A stretch of DNA of 64,000 nt from Pseudoalteromonas marina (GTDB lineage Bacteria; Pseudomonadota; Gammaproteobacteria; Enterobacterales; Alteromonadaceae), in contig NZ_AHCB03000006.1 of assembly GCF_000238335.3 (NCBI RefSeq), positions 248,001 to 312,000 on the forward strand. The letters are read 5' to 3'. This document shows positions 36,957 to 46,607 of the stretch, one piece after another. The notes under the pieces were generated by a model that did no database searches, was not told the DNA's origin, and saw only the letters and a list, made by a program, of their open reading frames with translations. Position 1 is the stretch's first letter, and each line of letters opens with the position of its first letter. Both the position numbers and the translations under genes were made by a program.

Positions 36957-38270
36957 ATGAGCCTAATTAACGAAACCCATGATATTAATTTAACAAGCTG
37001 GGTAGAGTCAGCGAATGTTGCCAATTGCGACTTCCCTATTCAAAACTTACCATTTGCCGAGTTTCGTCGCAAAGGCACTAACGAAGTATTTCGTGGCGGT
37101 GTTGCGATAGGTGATCAGGTTATCGACCTTGCAAAACTAAATGAGCTAAATATATTTACAGGCGACGCTAAAATAGCACTCGATGCAGCGAGCGAGTCAA
37201 CGCTAAATACATTTATGGGTTTAGGGCAGCAATACTGGTCAGCACTTCGTTTAGCCCTTTCAAAAGCATTACGCGAAGGCGCTGAATGTCAAAAAGATAT
37301 TGCGAGCGTATTAATATCGCAAGCTGAAATTGAATTTTCATTACCATGTCGTATTGGTGACTACACCGACTTTTACACCTCTATTTATCATGCAACGGCA
37401 GTAGGTAGTTTATTTCGCCCTGATAACCCACTATTGCCAAACTATAAATGGGTACCGATTGGTTACCATGGCCGCTCTTCATCTATTGATGTGTCTGGGC
37501 AAACATTTCACCGTCCTAAAGGACAAACTAAAGCACCTGATGCCGATGTACCCTCATTCGGCCCATGTAAACGCCTTGATTACGAGCTAGAGCTTGGCAT
37601 TTACTTAGGTAAAGGAAATGCGCTTGGCGATGCAATTGCAATCGAAAATGCAGAAAACCATGTATTTGGTTTTTGTGTATTTAACGACTGGTCTGCCCGC
37701 GACTTACAAGCTTGGGAATACCAACCATTAGGTCCGTTTTTAGCGAAAAACTTTGCATCAACAGTGTCTCCTTGGATTGTTACAACAGAAGCACTCGCAC
37801 CGTACAGAACAAGTTGGACCCGTGATGAAAACGATCCTCAACCTATGGAATATCTAGAATCTGCCGCTAATCGCGAGCAAGGTGCATTTGATATTCAAAT
37901 GGATGTAAAAATTCAAACCGAAAAGATGCGTAGCGAAGGGCACTCTCCCACCCGCGTATCTACCTCTAGCTTTAAGCACTCTTACTGGACTGTAGCTCAA
38001 ATGGTAACTCACCACACAGTTAACGGGTGTAACTTTATGCCGGGTGATATGCTGGGTTCGGGTACGCAATCGGGCCCAACACATGAAGAAGCGGGCTCTT
38101 TGCTGGAGCTATCTCGTGGCGGTAAAGAAAAGATAACGCTAAGCAATGGCGAACAACGCAGCTTTTTAGAAGATGGCGATAACGTTATTATGCGCGGCTG
38201 GTGTGAAAAAGAAGGCTTTGCGCGTATTGGTTTTGGTTCAGTTGAAAGCACGGTTTTAGCCGCAAAATAA
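36957..38270 (+). CDS. fahA: Fumarylacetoacetase
   Basis: Last enzyme of tyrosine and homogentisate degradation, cleaving fumarylacetoacetate to fumarate and acetoacetate. The 437 residues have an N-terminal SH3-like domain and a FAH catalytic domain with DYTDFYTSIYHAT, PIGYHGRSSSI, DYELELGIYLGKGN, FNDWSARDLQAWEY and GDMLGSGTQSGP. RBS AAAGGAAA precedes ATG. Homogentisate dioxygenase and maleylacetoacetate isomerase genes are not beside it. Confidence 0.97.
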   Translation: MSLINETHDINLTSWVESANVANCDFPIQNLPFAEFRRKGTNEVFRGGVAIGDQVIDLAKLNELNIFTGDAKIALDAASESTLNTFMGLGQQYWSALRLALSKALREGAECQKDIASVLISQAEIEFSLPCRIGDYTDFYTSIYHATAVGSLFRPDNPLLPNYKWVPIGYHGRSSSIDVSGQTFHRPKGQTKAPDADVPSFGPCKRLDYELELGIYLGKGNALGDAIAIENAENHVFGFCVFNDWSARDLQAWEYQPLGPFLAKNFASTVSPWIVTTEALAPYRTSWTRDENDPQPMEYLESAANREQGAFDIQMDVKIQTEKMRSEGHSPTRVSTSSFKHSYWTVAQMVTHHTVNGCNFMPGDMLGSGTQSGPTHEEAGSLLELSRGGKEKITLSNGEQRSFLEDGDNVIMRGWCEKEGFARIGFGSVESTVLAAK

Positions 38271-38293
38271 TCTCAATCAAGCATACTTAAATG

Positions 38294-38324
38294 AAAGGGC
38301 TGCTTTTAAAAGCAGCCCTTTTTT
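38294..38324 (+). terminator. Terminator after fahA
   Basis: Stem AAAGGGCTGCTTTT / AAAAGCAGCCCTTT followed by a T-run. Confidence 0.92.
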
Positions 38325-38412
38325 ATTAATTTTTGAACAGTTACAATTTTTTTCTGGCTTTTTAAGCTCAGATTGATACATTATTCCGGTTAGTAGCCAG
38401 TGTTTATATGCC

Positions 38413-39573
38413 ATGTCAGTATTTATAAAGTCTTACAAAAAACTTTTTCCAGCTCGCCAACTCCTTATTCGTCAAAATGGCGAGGTTAAGCATGTTGTTT
38501 TAGCGCCTTGGTTACAACTTTTTGCAATAGTGCTTATTTTAGCAACACTTGTCTGGGTGAGCATTTCTAGCTTTCGTGTATACACACAAACTAACCATAT
38601 CTCTGACATAGAAAAAAATCAGCTTAACAAACAAGCACTATGGGAACAAAAAGTTAGCGAGCAACAACGTCTTCACGAGCAACAACTCAAACAGCTAGTA
38701 ACTCTTGAACAAAAACAAGCGCTACTTCAAAGCATGATCGAATCTTTACCTGCTTCAATCAGTCAAGACGTTATTCAGTTAGGTGAAGAGCTTGAGTCAC
38801 CTATTAACGAAAATAAAAGCGAATTTCATGACCCCTTAGTTGATGAAGACCCAAATGCTAAGCAAGTTAATTTAGGTAAGCCTATTAGTTTTGAAACACG
38901 TTTGGCACATTTAAATGAGCAATACGAACAAAGCTTTAATTACCTAGACAAAAAAATAAACGAACGACATAACGCTATTTTAGCCATGCTTAAAGGCGCA
39001 GGCCTTGATGCCGCTTTGGAAGAACACCTAGCAATTAACTCTTTGCATATTGCTCAAGGTGGCCCGTTTGATGTATTCGATGAAACAAATATACCCGGTC
39101 ATTTTTTGGCTATAGTTGATAAGTTAGTCGCGTTAAATAATCTAGAAAATTTATTAACTGAATTACCTAACACCCTGCCCTTACCCGCTGCAAAATATTA
39201 TATTTCAAGTAGCTTTGGCTTACGTAAAGACCCAATGAATAATCGCCGAGCATTTCACAAAGGCGTAGACTTAGCGGGTTGGCACAAAACCGAAATTTTT
39301 GCTCCGGCCGACGCTGTGGTTCTTCGTGCAGGGCGTAATGGCGGATATGGTAACTTTATTGAACTTGAACACAAAAATGGCCTAGTAACTCGCTTTGGTC
39401 ATTTAAATAAAATAAAAGTAAAAAAAGGCCAGCACATTGCCAAACACGATGTAATTGGTTTAATGGGGAGCACTGGTAGAAGTACTAGCACTCATTTACA
39501 CTACGAAGTATTGGTTAATGGCGAACAAGTCAATCCTCTAAAAATAACAAAGGCGCTTTCTCGTGTTCGGTAG
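38413..39573 (+). CDS. M23 (LytM) family metallopeptidase, membrane-anchored
   Basis: Peptidoglycan endopeptidase-type protein of 386 residues: short cytoplasmic N-terminus, one membrane helix (about 35-55), a coiled coil rich in Gln, Glu and Lys (about 65-110), a linker, and a C-terminal M23 domain (about 260-375) with FHKGVDLAG and STHLHYEV zinc motifs intact. It overlaps the bactofilin gene by 11 bases. M23 peptidase-bactofilin pairs are known cell-shape modules; that role is inferred here. Confidence 0.93.
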   Translation: MSVFIKSYKKLFPARQLLIRQNGEVKHVVLAPWLQLFAIVLILATLVWVSISSFRVYTQTNHISDIEKNQLNKQALWEQKVSEQQRLHEQQLKQLVTLEQKQALLQSMIESLPASISQDVIQLGEELESPINENKSEFHDPLVDEDPNAKQVNLGKPISFETRLAHLNEQYEQSFNYLDKKINERHNAILAMLKGAGLDAALEEHLAINSLHIAQGGPFDVFDETNIPGHFLAIVDKLVALNNLENLLTELPNTLPLPAAKYYISSSFGLRKDPMNNRRAFHKGVDLAGWHKTEIFAPADAVVLRAGRNGGYGNFIELEHKNGLVTRFGHLNKIKVKKGQHIAKHDVIGLMGSTGRSTSTHLHYEVLVNGEQVNPLKITKALSRVR

Positions 39574-40039
39574 AAAAAAATCAACAAGTACTAATCTAAG
39601 AAAGGTTAATCATACCCCCTCTATTATTTCTGAAGATGTGCGCCTTACTGGCACTTTAATAAGCCAAGGTGAGGTTCAGCTTGATGGCCGCATAGATGGC
39701 GACATAAAAGCCGAGCAGTTAGTTATAGGCTCCTCCGGTGTAGTTGAAGGAATTGTTGAAGCAGTAGGCATTGTTGTTAAAGGCACTGTTATTGGTTCTA
39801 TCAATGCAAGCGAAGTAAAAATACAAAGTGGTGCTCACGTCCATGGCGACGTATTTCATGATTCATTGAGTATAGATGCTGGCGCTATAATTGAAGGCAA
39901 CTTAAAGCAACGCACTGAAAAAGAGACAGTAGAGTTAACTGCTGAACCAACTGAAAAAGAAGTTAAAACACTGATTGAAGAAGATGACAGCGGCTTGTCG
40001 TTTGTAAATAAACAAGCCACGGATAAAAGCGAGCGGTAG
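39563..40039 (+). CDS. Bactofilin
   Basis: Polymer-forming cytoskeletal protein of 158 residues with the central beta-helix bactofilin domain (about 22-120): regular repeats such as GEVQLDGRIDGDI, GVVEGIVEA and GAHVHGDVF, and flexible charged ends. Bactofilins form filaments at the membrane and position wall enzymes. Overlap with the upstream M23 gene argues for co-translation and a joint function in morphogenesis. Confidence 0.94.
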   Translation: MFGRKKSTSTNLRKVNHTPSIISEDVRLTGTLISQGEVQLDGRIDGDIKAEQLVIGSSGVVEGIVEAVGIVVKGTVIGSINASEVKIQSGAHVHGDVFHDSLSIDAGAIIEGNLKQRTEKETVELTAEPTEKEVKTLIEEDDSGLSFVNKQATDKSER

Positions 40040-40040
40040 G

Positions 40041-40514
40041 CTATTTTTTCTCAGTAATATACATTGTAATATCTGCAGTGAATACGAGTTCGTTGCGGGT
40101 ATTATAAAGCTTCACTGGTACTACTAAGTCTTCTTTATCAATCCACTGGCGTGGTAAATCAATTTCAGCAATAGCCGTAACGTCTGTATCAACCTTTGCC
40201 AAATATTGCACGGTCATTCCCTTTGGTATCCAACGATGGGTTTTTACCGGTACAGTCGCGTCAACCATCACCCCTGCACATAACTCAGCCAAATTACACT
40301 GCGCAATTGCATGAATGGTTCCAATGTGGTTATGAACACTACGACGATTTTTAACAACAGCACTACAGTGCCCTTCTCGCAGATCTAATACATAGGGCTT
40401 CATTGAGCCAAAGTAAGGTGCTTTAAAACAAACAGCTTTAGTAAAAAGCCAATTGCCAAAGGGTAAGTTTTTAAATTTATGCCACGTTTTAACTAGTGGT
40501 GATTGATTTGCCAT
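40041..40514 (-). CDS. DUF4442 hotdog-fold thioesterase-like protein
   Basis: Protein of 157 residues with a hotdog fold: short N-terminal helix region, GSMKPYVLDLREGHCSAVVKNRRSVHNHIGTIHAIAQCNLAELCAG, then strands ending DITMYITEKK. It matches the DUF4442 group, related to PaaI-type thioesterases. No substrate known. It converges with the bactofilin gene, with one base between stop codons. Confidence 0.82.
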   Translation of the reverse strand: MANQSPLVKTWHKFKNLPFGNWLFTKAVCFKAPYFGSMKPYVLDLREGHCSAVVKNRRSVHNHIGTIHAIAQCNLAELCAGVMVDATVPVKTHRWIPKGMTVQYLAKVDTDVTAIAEIDLPRQWIDKEDLVVPVKLYNTRNELVFTADITMYITEKK

Positions 40515-40696
40515 TTTTATTATCCAGTTACAGTTACTTTATTAACGCTAACACATCAGACCAGTTTAAAAAAGCCGTTTTAATTACTGCTTTTATTATG
40601 TGTTTAACAAAAAATACGAATGACGACGTATGCATAGGCCAAAAGCCCTTTCTTTTTTACGAGTGCCCCCCTAAAATACGCGAAAAAGGAGACTCA

Positions 40697-41872
40697 ATGC
40701 ATACACAGCCCGCAAAACCTAATCTAACTTTATTACTTATCTTAGCGTTGCTCGTTATTTTTTGCCCTATGGCTATTGATATTTATCTGCCCGCTTTTCC
40801 TACCATAGCAGAGCAATTTTTGGTGACTGAGCAACAAGTGCAGCAAACTGTTGCCATTTTTATGTTAACCGTTGGACTAGGTCAATTAATTGCAGGGCCA
40901 TTAGCAGATAGATTTGGCCGAAAGCCTGTCGCATTAGTAGGTATTAGCTTATATGCAGGCTCTGCGTTACTTGCTTACTGTGCCCCTTCGTTTGAAGTAT
41001 TACTTTCTGCTCGTGCATTACAAGGGTTAGGTGCATGCGCCACATTTGTTGTCGCTTTCGCTATTGTAAGAGATAAATTTGGTAGCGAACGTAGCGGCCA
41101 AATTATTACTTACTTAAATGGCATTGTGTGCTTTATTCCTGCGTTAGCGCCCATTTTAGGTGCTTGGTTAACTGTTAAGTTTGGCTGGGAAATGAACTTC
41201 TTATTTTTAACTGGGTTTGCATTGGTAGGCTTTATTGTTACGTTTTTCTTTTTTAGAGAAACACGACCAGCTGATAGCGTTTATCAGGGACATATTCTCG
41301 ATTTAAGACGCTTTATACCTATTATTTCAACGCCACTATTTTTATTTAATAGCTTGCTTTGCATGGTTACTATGTCGGTTATTTTAGTGTTTGTCACCCT
41401 AGCACCTGGCTGGATAATTACTGAGCTTGGCGGAAGCGTAGCTAATTTTACATTTTGGTTTTCACTAAATGCCGTTTTAAGCATTATTGCCAGTTTTATT
41501 ATGCCACTGTACATTAAACGCCACCCCAAACGCGCTTTAAAAATAGGGTTACTGCTATTGGTTGGCTCGGGATTACTTATGCTCCTGTTTAGCCAATATA
41601 AATCGGCTTTGGCGTTAATGATCCCCATGTTTGTGGCTGCATTTGGTTTTGCGCTAACTCTTGGCTCTGCAGCAGGTAGAGCATTAAGCTTGTTTCCTAA
41701 ACAAGCGGGCACAGCTTCAGCGTTGCTTGGTGCAATGCAAATGAGTGGGGCAAGTTTGCTGGTATTTATTACTCAATTTTTACAGTTGCAGACCCCTATA
41801 TTAATTGGCGTCCACTTTTTATTATTGGTCCCTTTTAGCTATTTATTGCTTCGCAAAGCGCAGTTTTCATAA
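40697..41872 (+). CDS. Bcr/CflA family drug efflux MFS transporter
   Basis: Twelve-helix inner-membrane antiporter, 391 residues from ATG 40697, chosen because AAGGAGA stands five to seven bases ahead and the protein then starts just before helix 1; the frame is open further upstream without such a site. Family features are MAIDIYLPAFPTIAEQF, GQLIAGPLADRFGRKPVAL (motif A) and GACATFVVAFAIVRD. Exports drugs or dipeptides in relatives; the substrate here is unknown. Confidence 0.92.
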   Translation: MHTQPAKPNLTLLLILALLVIFCPMAIDIYLPAFPTIAEQFLVTEQQVQQTVAIFMLTVGLGQLIAGPLADRFGRKPVALVGISLYAGSALLAYCAPSFEVLLSARALQGLGACATFVVAFAIVRDKFGSERSGQIITYLNGIVCFIPALAPILGAWLTVKFGWEMNFLFLTGFALVGFIVTFFFFRETRPADSVYQGHILDLRRFIPIISTPLFLFNSLLCMVTMSVILVFVTLAPGWIITELGGSVANFTFWFSLNAVLSIIASFIMPLYIKRHPKRALKIGLLLLVGSGLLMLLFSQYKSALALMIPMFVAAFGFALTLGSAAGRALSLFPKQAGTASALLGAMQMSGASLLVFITQFLQLQTPILIGVHFLLLVPFSYLLLRKAQFS

Positions 41873-41980
41873 CCCCCAACAAAAATTCATCATTAATGGG
41901 TAAGTAATTTTTATTTACCCCCTTTCACTGCACATTAATTACCCAATCAGAATTATTTCGTTTTTATTAACAATTCACTG

Positions 41981-42009
41981 TTGCAATCTAGGTACAACTG
42001 CTCTATCGT
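41981..42009 (+). promoter_or_regulatory. Candidate promoter for S8 protease gene
   Basis: TTGCAA (41981-41986), 17-base spacer, TATCGT (42004-42009). Two GTTAAC palindromes at 42018-42023 and 42029-42034 follow, just past the expected transcription start. Confidence 0.4.
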
Positions 42010-42056
42010 TAAATTAAGTTAACAGGTGGTTAACAAAATAATTCTAGGATGTAAAA

Positions 42057-43901
42057 ATGAAAAAAAACAAACTTGCCTTAGCATTAATTTTATCTGGTCT
42101 ATGTACTGCAGGTAATGCAAGTGCACAAAACGAACGTTTCATAATTCAAGTCGATAACAACAAAAAAGGTGTAGTAAAAGCACTTACTAAAAAACTCGGT
42201 GGTGATATAAAAGTTGACGGTAATGGGTTTATTGCCGCTAAATTTACTGGTCACGATTTAGCAAGCTTAAAAGGTTTGCTAAATAACCCTCACATAAAAC
42301 TTATTGAAGAAGACCAAAAACGTGTTCCTTTATCATTATTCAATGATGACGCTGGCAATGCAATGCAACAACAAATTACACCGTATGCTGTTTATCAATC
42401 TCAAGCTGATCAGGTAACATTTGACGCAAATGCGGGTATGAAAGTATGTGTTATTGACTCTGGTTTAGACAGCACAAACCCTGATTTCATTTGGGGAAAT
42501 ATCACTGGCGATAATGACAGCGGCACAGGTAACTGGTTCGATAATGGCGGACCACACGGTACTCATGTGGCGGGTACCATAGGCGCTGCAGATAACAACT
42601 TAGGTGTTGTAGGCATGGCACCAGGCGTTGCTATGCACATCATAAAAGTGTTTAACGAATCTGGCTGGGGTTATTCATCAGACTTAGCACAAGCTGCTAA
42701 CTTATGTTCTCAGGCAGGTGCAAATATTATCAGCATGAGTTTAGGTGGTGGTGGCTCAAATAGTACTGAGTCAAACGCTTTTGCTGATTTCACTAACGCT
42801 GGAGGCCTTGTAGTTGCAGCGGCAGGTAACGATGGCAATAACGTTCGTTCATATCCAGCTGGCTATCCATCAGTTATGATGGTAGGCGCAAATGATGCAG
42901 ATAATCAAATTGCTGACTTTTCACAATTTCCAAGCTGCTCATCAGGCAAAGGTAGACGTGTTACAACTGACGAAACAGTATGTGTTGAAGTGACTGCTGG
43001 TGGTGTAGATACGCTTTCAACATACCCTGCTGGCATGGCATCCGCAGCAAATATGTCTGCTGACGGCACACCCTACGCTTCATCCGCAATGGAAAATACT
43101 GGTCAAGCATCAGCATCTGCGTACTTTATGGGAACTGCACAAAATATTGATAATGGTGCTGCTGGGAAAGTATGTTTAATCGACCGTGGTGTCGTTTCTT
43201 TTTATGACAAAGTAGCAAACTGTGAAAACTCAGGTGGAATAGGCGCTGTTATCATTAACAACGAAGCTGGTATGCTTTACGCAACACTAGGCGATACTAA
43301 CAATACAACAATTCCGGCTGTGGGTGCCGCATTTGAAGATCGCACTGCACTGCTTGGCAGCACAACGATTACAATAGATATTGGCGCATCAGATTATGGA
43401 TTCATGAGTGGTACATCAATGGCAACGCCTGCAGTGTCGGGTATTGCTGCTCTTGTATGGTCAAATCATACTGACTGTACGGGTACAGAGATTCGTGATG
43501 CTCTAAAGGCAACTGCACAAGATCAAGGCGCAACAGGGCGTGATGATTACTTTGGACACGGTATTGTAAAAGCAGCCGATGCTGATGCCTATTTAACTGC
43601 GAATGGTTGTGCAGGTAATGATAATGGGGGCGGTGGTACCGACCCAGAGCCTGTAGGTGACATAACGCTTTCTGCTTCAGGTTATAAATCAAAAGGCACC
43701 AAGTATGTTGACCTTAATTGGGCTGGCGCAGCAACAAGCCAAGTTGATGTTTACCGCAACGGAAGCAAGGTGACAAGTACAGCTAATACTAATAGCTTTA
43801 CTGATAGAATATCGACCAAAGGTGGCGGCACATATACCTATCAAGTATGTGAAGCTCAAAGCACAAGCGCTTGCTCTAACAACTCAACCGTTACTTTTTA
43901 A
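42057..43901 (+). CDS. Secreted subtilisin-like S8 serine protease
   Basis: Exported protease of 614 residues: signal peptide (cut near ASA-Q), I9-like propeptide (about 26-90), S8 catalytic domain with Asp134 (CVIDSGLD), His167 (HGTHVAGT) and Ser454 (GTSMATP), an inserted PA domain (about 300-430), and, after a Gly-rich linker, a C-terminal FnIII-like domain (about 535-614) with a Cys pair. All triad residues and the oxyanion Asn (AAAGNDG) are present. Likely extracellular protein degradation, typical of marine heterotrophs. Confidence 0.95.
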   Translation: MKKNKLALALILSGLCTAGNASAQNERFIIQVDNNKKGVVKALTKKLGGDIKVDGNGFIAAKFTGHDLASLKGLLNNPHIKLIEEDQKRVPLSLFNDDAGNAMQQQITPYAVYQSQADQVTFDANAGMKVCVIDSGLDSTNPDFIWGNITGDNDSGTGNWFDNGGPHGTHVAGTIGAADNNLGVVGMAPGVAMHIIKVFNESGWGYSSDLAQAANLCSQAGANIISMSLGGGGSNSTESNAFADFTNAGGLVVAAAGNDGNNVRSYPAGYPSVMMVGANDADNQIADFSQFPSCSSGKGRRVTTDETVCVEVTAGGVDTLSTYPAGMASAANMSADGTPYASSAMENTGQASASAYFMGTAQNIDNGAAGKVCLIDRGVVSFYDKVANCENSGGIGAVIINNEAGMLYATLGDTNNTTIPAVGAAFEDRTALLGSTTITIDIGASDYGFMSGTSMATPAVSGIAALVWSNHTDCTGTEIRDALKATAQDQGATGRDDYFGHGIVKAADADAYLTANGCAGNDNGGGGTDPEPVGDITLSASGYKSKGTKYVDLNWAGAATSQVDVYRNGSKVTSTANTNSFTDRISTKGGGTYTYQVCEAQSTSACSNNSTVTF

Positions 43902-43914
43902 TAAAACGTAACTT

Positions 43915-43942
43915 AAAAAAGCGGGCAACAGCCCGCTTTTTA
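43915..43942 (+). terminator. Terminator after S8 protease gene
   Basis: Stem AAAAAGCGGGC / GCCCGCTTTTT with loop AACA. Confidence 0.93.
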
Positions 43943-43993
43943 TTTACCTAGTTGCTTGATAAACTCACTCATATTTAACAATCAATTCTAATA

Positions 43994-44638
43994 ATGATTA
44001 ATCCCGATTTTCTCTTCTCTTTTTTAGTTGCTAGTTTTTTAATGGCGGTTGCCCCAGGCCCTTCGAATGCATTTTTAATGGCACAAACATTTGCAAATGG
44101 CCGCACTGCGGGTATGCAAAGTGCGTTTGGTTTTGCATTAGGTGGGGTTGTACATACCTTTTTTGCAGTAATAGGCTTAAGTGCTATTTTAAAAGCATCA
44201 CCCGCTGCCTATAGTGCTGTTCAATATACAGGTGCAGCTTATTTGTGTTATTTGGGCTTTATGATGATAAAAAGCACGCTAAAAAACACAGCTACTGCCA
44301 CACAAACACAAAGTGAAGATAAGCCACACGTAAGCACTGCTAAAAAATCTAATGTGATGTTTCAAGCCATGATGACCGAGGTACTTAACCCTAAGGTCGC
44401 TTTATTTTTTATTGCATTTATTCCACAGTTTGTAGACCCGAACTTATCATCAGCCACTTTTCAGCTCGCATTTTTTGGCCTGCTGTACCCTATTTTTGCT
44501 TTTCCAATAGACTGCACGTATATTTATTTTGGCGACAAGATCGCACAGTTTTTTAGGCAGCATCCAAATAGTCAACTTTGGATTGATAGAGTAACGGGAA
44601 TAATATTTATTGCCCTCGCTATTAATCTACTATTATAA
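43994..44638 (+). CDS. LysE/RhtB family amino acid exporter
   Basis: Inner-membrane exporter of 214 residues with about six helices. Family features: VAPGPSNAFLMAQTFANGRTAG near the N-terminus and EVLNPKVALFFIAFIPQFVD in the middle. Exports homoserine, threonine, lysine or similar in relatives; the substrate cannot be told. It is a stand-alone gene upstream of mgsA with a 66-base gap. Confidence 0.9.
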   Translation: MINPDFLFSFLVASFLMAVAPGPSNAFLMAQTFANGRTAGMQSAFGFALGGVVHTFFAVIGLSAILKASPAAYSAVQYTGAAYLCYLGFMMIKSTLKNTATATQTQSEDKPHVSTAKKSNVMFQAMMTEVLNPKVALFFIAFIPQFVDPNLSSATFQLAFFGLLYPIFAFPIDCTYIYFGDKIAQFFRQHPNSQLWIDRVTGIIFIALAINLLL

Positions 44639-44704
44639 CTTTCCTAAATTTTGCTAACAGTTGGTGTAACTATGAGCATTTAGGCACAAATAAAAAGAAT
44701 TAAT

Positions 44705-45169
44705 ATGGAACAAAAAACGCAATCTCTCCCTGCAAAGAAAAATATTGCCCTTGTTGCTCACGATGGCAAAAAAGCCGCGCTAAAGCTGTGGTGCGACAAA
44801 CATAAAAATACACTTAGCAAGCACACCTTATACGGCACAGGTACAACGGGGCATTTAATTCAAAAAAGTACAGGGCTTGATGTTGTTCAGCTTTTAAGTG
44901 GCCCAATGGGTGGCGACCAACAATTGGGCGCAAAAATAGCAGAACATGAAATTCATGTTTTAATATTTTTTTGGGACCCTTTAGCTTCTCAGCCTCATGA
45001 CCCTGATGTAAAAGCATTACTGCGCTTAGCGGCAGTGTGGAATATTCCTGTAGCGTGTAACGAGGTAAGTGCTGATATGCTGTTAAGCTCTCCTTTAATG
45101 GAAAACGAGCTTGAGCGTACCTTGCCAGATTACGAAAAATACCTCGCAACCCGACAAATAAGTCTTTAA
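44705..45169 (+). CDS. mgsA: Methylglyoxal synthase
   Basis: Cytosolic enzyme turning dihydroxyacetone phosphate into methylglyoxal and phosphate, a bypass relieving sugar-phosphate stress. The 154 residues align closely with E. coli Mgs[35 protein letters not shown] (catalytic Asp), FFWDPL and [23 protein letters not shown]. It converges with the yegD-like gene ten bases away. Confidence 0.97.
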   Translation: MEQKTQSLPAKKNIALVAHDGKKAALKLWCDKHKNTLSKHTLYGTGTTGHLIQKSTGLDVVQLLSGPMGGDQQLGAKIAEHEIHVLIFFWDPLASQPHDPDVKALLRLAAVWNIPVACNEVSADMLLSSPLMENELERTLPDYEKYLATRQISL

Positions 45170-45179
45170 GCCTTTTAAG

Positions 45180-46544
45180 TTACTTATAAAGCATGCTGGC
45201 CCATTTCGTCAGGCCAGCAGTTACACTACCAAAATGGTCACCATTAACCATATTAATATTACCTAAGTGCTCGCTAAGTGCTGCTTTGATTAGAGGAGAC
45301 TGCGCACTGCCCCCCGTTAAATAAATAACGTCTGGTGTTGTTTGTGCATCACTTATTGCTTGTTTTGCCAAAGTAACTATTTGGCTAATACTACTTTCTA
45401 CAGCTAGCGATAAATCATGAACAGATAAGTTTTTACTAAGTTCAGTATCTAAAAAGCGCAAGTCACAGTTAAAGTCATGTGTTGACGAAAGGGCTATTTT
45501 TGCGGCTTCACCTTGTTGAACAAGTTGATGCCCTTGCTTATTTTGTTGTAAGTGAATTAAGCGTTTATATAGGTCTGGTGCACTTACATCTCGCAACTGT
45601 GCATTAAGTTCACGCGCCTGACTTTCACTGTAAAATTGGCTTTGCAAATTAACATCGTTAATTTTACATGCCTGCCAAAACGGCTGATTTGGCAAAGGTA
45701 ATCCCGATTTAAATGTGCTGCCAAGCCCTAATAAGGGCATTAACCCATGAAAGCTCAATGCAATATCTAAATCGTTTCCGCCAACGCGTTTACCGCTGTG
45801 AGCTAAAAAGTCGTTATCGCGCTGACTATTTCCTCTAAAACTTGGGCCCATTTGCACAAACGAACAATCACTGGTCCCCCCACCAATATCTATAACCAAC
45901 ACTTTCTGATCGTGTGTTAAATCACTTTCGTAATCGATACCTGCTGCTAGCGGTTCGTATAAAAAATTAACGTCTTTAAAGCCTGCACGTTTTGCAGCTC
46001 GCTCTAAAATACCCACAGCTTGCTGGTTCGACTGTTCACCGCCTAACGCCTGAAAGTTTACAGGCCGGCCAATAACAGTTTGAGTAAGTACTTTTTCTAA
46101 AGACTGCTCTGCGCGTTGTTTTATTTTTAAAATCATTGCCGTTGCAATGTCTTCAAAAAAGTTAATTTGGCCTTGCTTTAAACCGGTTGCACCAAAAAAC
46201 GATTTGGGTGACTTAACAAAGTACCCTTCCTCAGGAAATTGAACGTATTCACTAATTGCTTCACGACCAATAAATAAGGTCTCATCTGAAGGTTGTAAAT
46301 CAAGGTCTGATTTAATTCGAGGCAGCGAGTTTAAAAGGGCTTGGCGCTGAGATTTAAAATCTTGTTCATGCGCGGTTCCTTTCAAATGCTTAGCAACAAA
46401 ATCAACCACCAAAGCACTGTGATGCGTATAAAGTGTAGAAGGTAAGTAATGCTTGCCTTGCTCTAAAGGCACTAACTGAACATTATTATTGTTCATTACA
46501 CCCATAGCACAATTTGAACTACCGTAATCAAAACCTACAAACAT
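45180..46544 (-). CDS. yegD: Hsp70-family chaperone-like protein YegD
   Basis: Actin/Hsp70-fold ATPase without the usual substrate-binding half, 454 residues. Motifs match E. coli YegD: FVGFDYGSSNCAMGVM, VKSPKSFFGATGLK, VIGRPVNFQ, VLVIDIGGGTSDCSF and VIYLTGGSAQSPLI. The start was placed at ATG 46544, where the family begins with MF-GFDYG; an upstream in-frame start at 46577 would add 11 residues not expected in the family. Exact cell role is unknown. Confidence 0.93.
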   Translation of the reverse strand: MFVGFDYGSSNCAMGVMNNNNVQLVPLEQGKHYLPSTLYTHHSALVVDFVAKHLKGTAHEQDFKSQRQALLNSLPRIKSDLDLQPSDETLFIGREAISEYVQFPEEGYFVKSPKSFFGATGLKQGQINFFEDIATAMILKIKQRAEQSLEKVLTQTVIGRPVNFQALGGEQSNQQAVGILERAAKRAGFKDVNFLYEPLAAGIDYESDLTHDQKVLVIDIGGGTSDCSFVQMGPSFRGNSQRDNDFLAHSGKRVGGNDLDIALSFHGLMPLLGLGSTFKSGLPLPNQPFWQACKINDVNLQSQFYSESQARELNAQLRDVSAPDLYKRLIHLQQNKQGHQLVQQGEAAKIALSSTHDFNCDLRFLDTELSKNLSVHDLSLAVESSISQIVTLAKQAISDAQTTPDVIYLTGGSAQSPLIKAALSEHLGNINMVNGDHFGSVTAGLTKWASMLYK

Positions 46545-46607
46545 ATACCACCACACATTACCAAAAAGGCCGCGCAATTTAGCATATTTAAGATCACTTT
46601 TAAATTG

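Noticed and set aside
41284..41712. 142-residue antisense open frame over the Bcr/CflA gene
   Set aside because: No recognisable domain; the opposite strand encodes a clear transporter.
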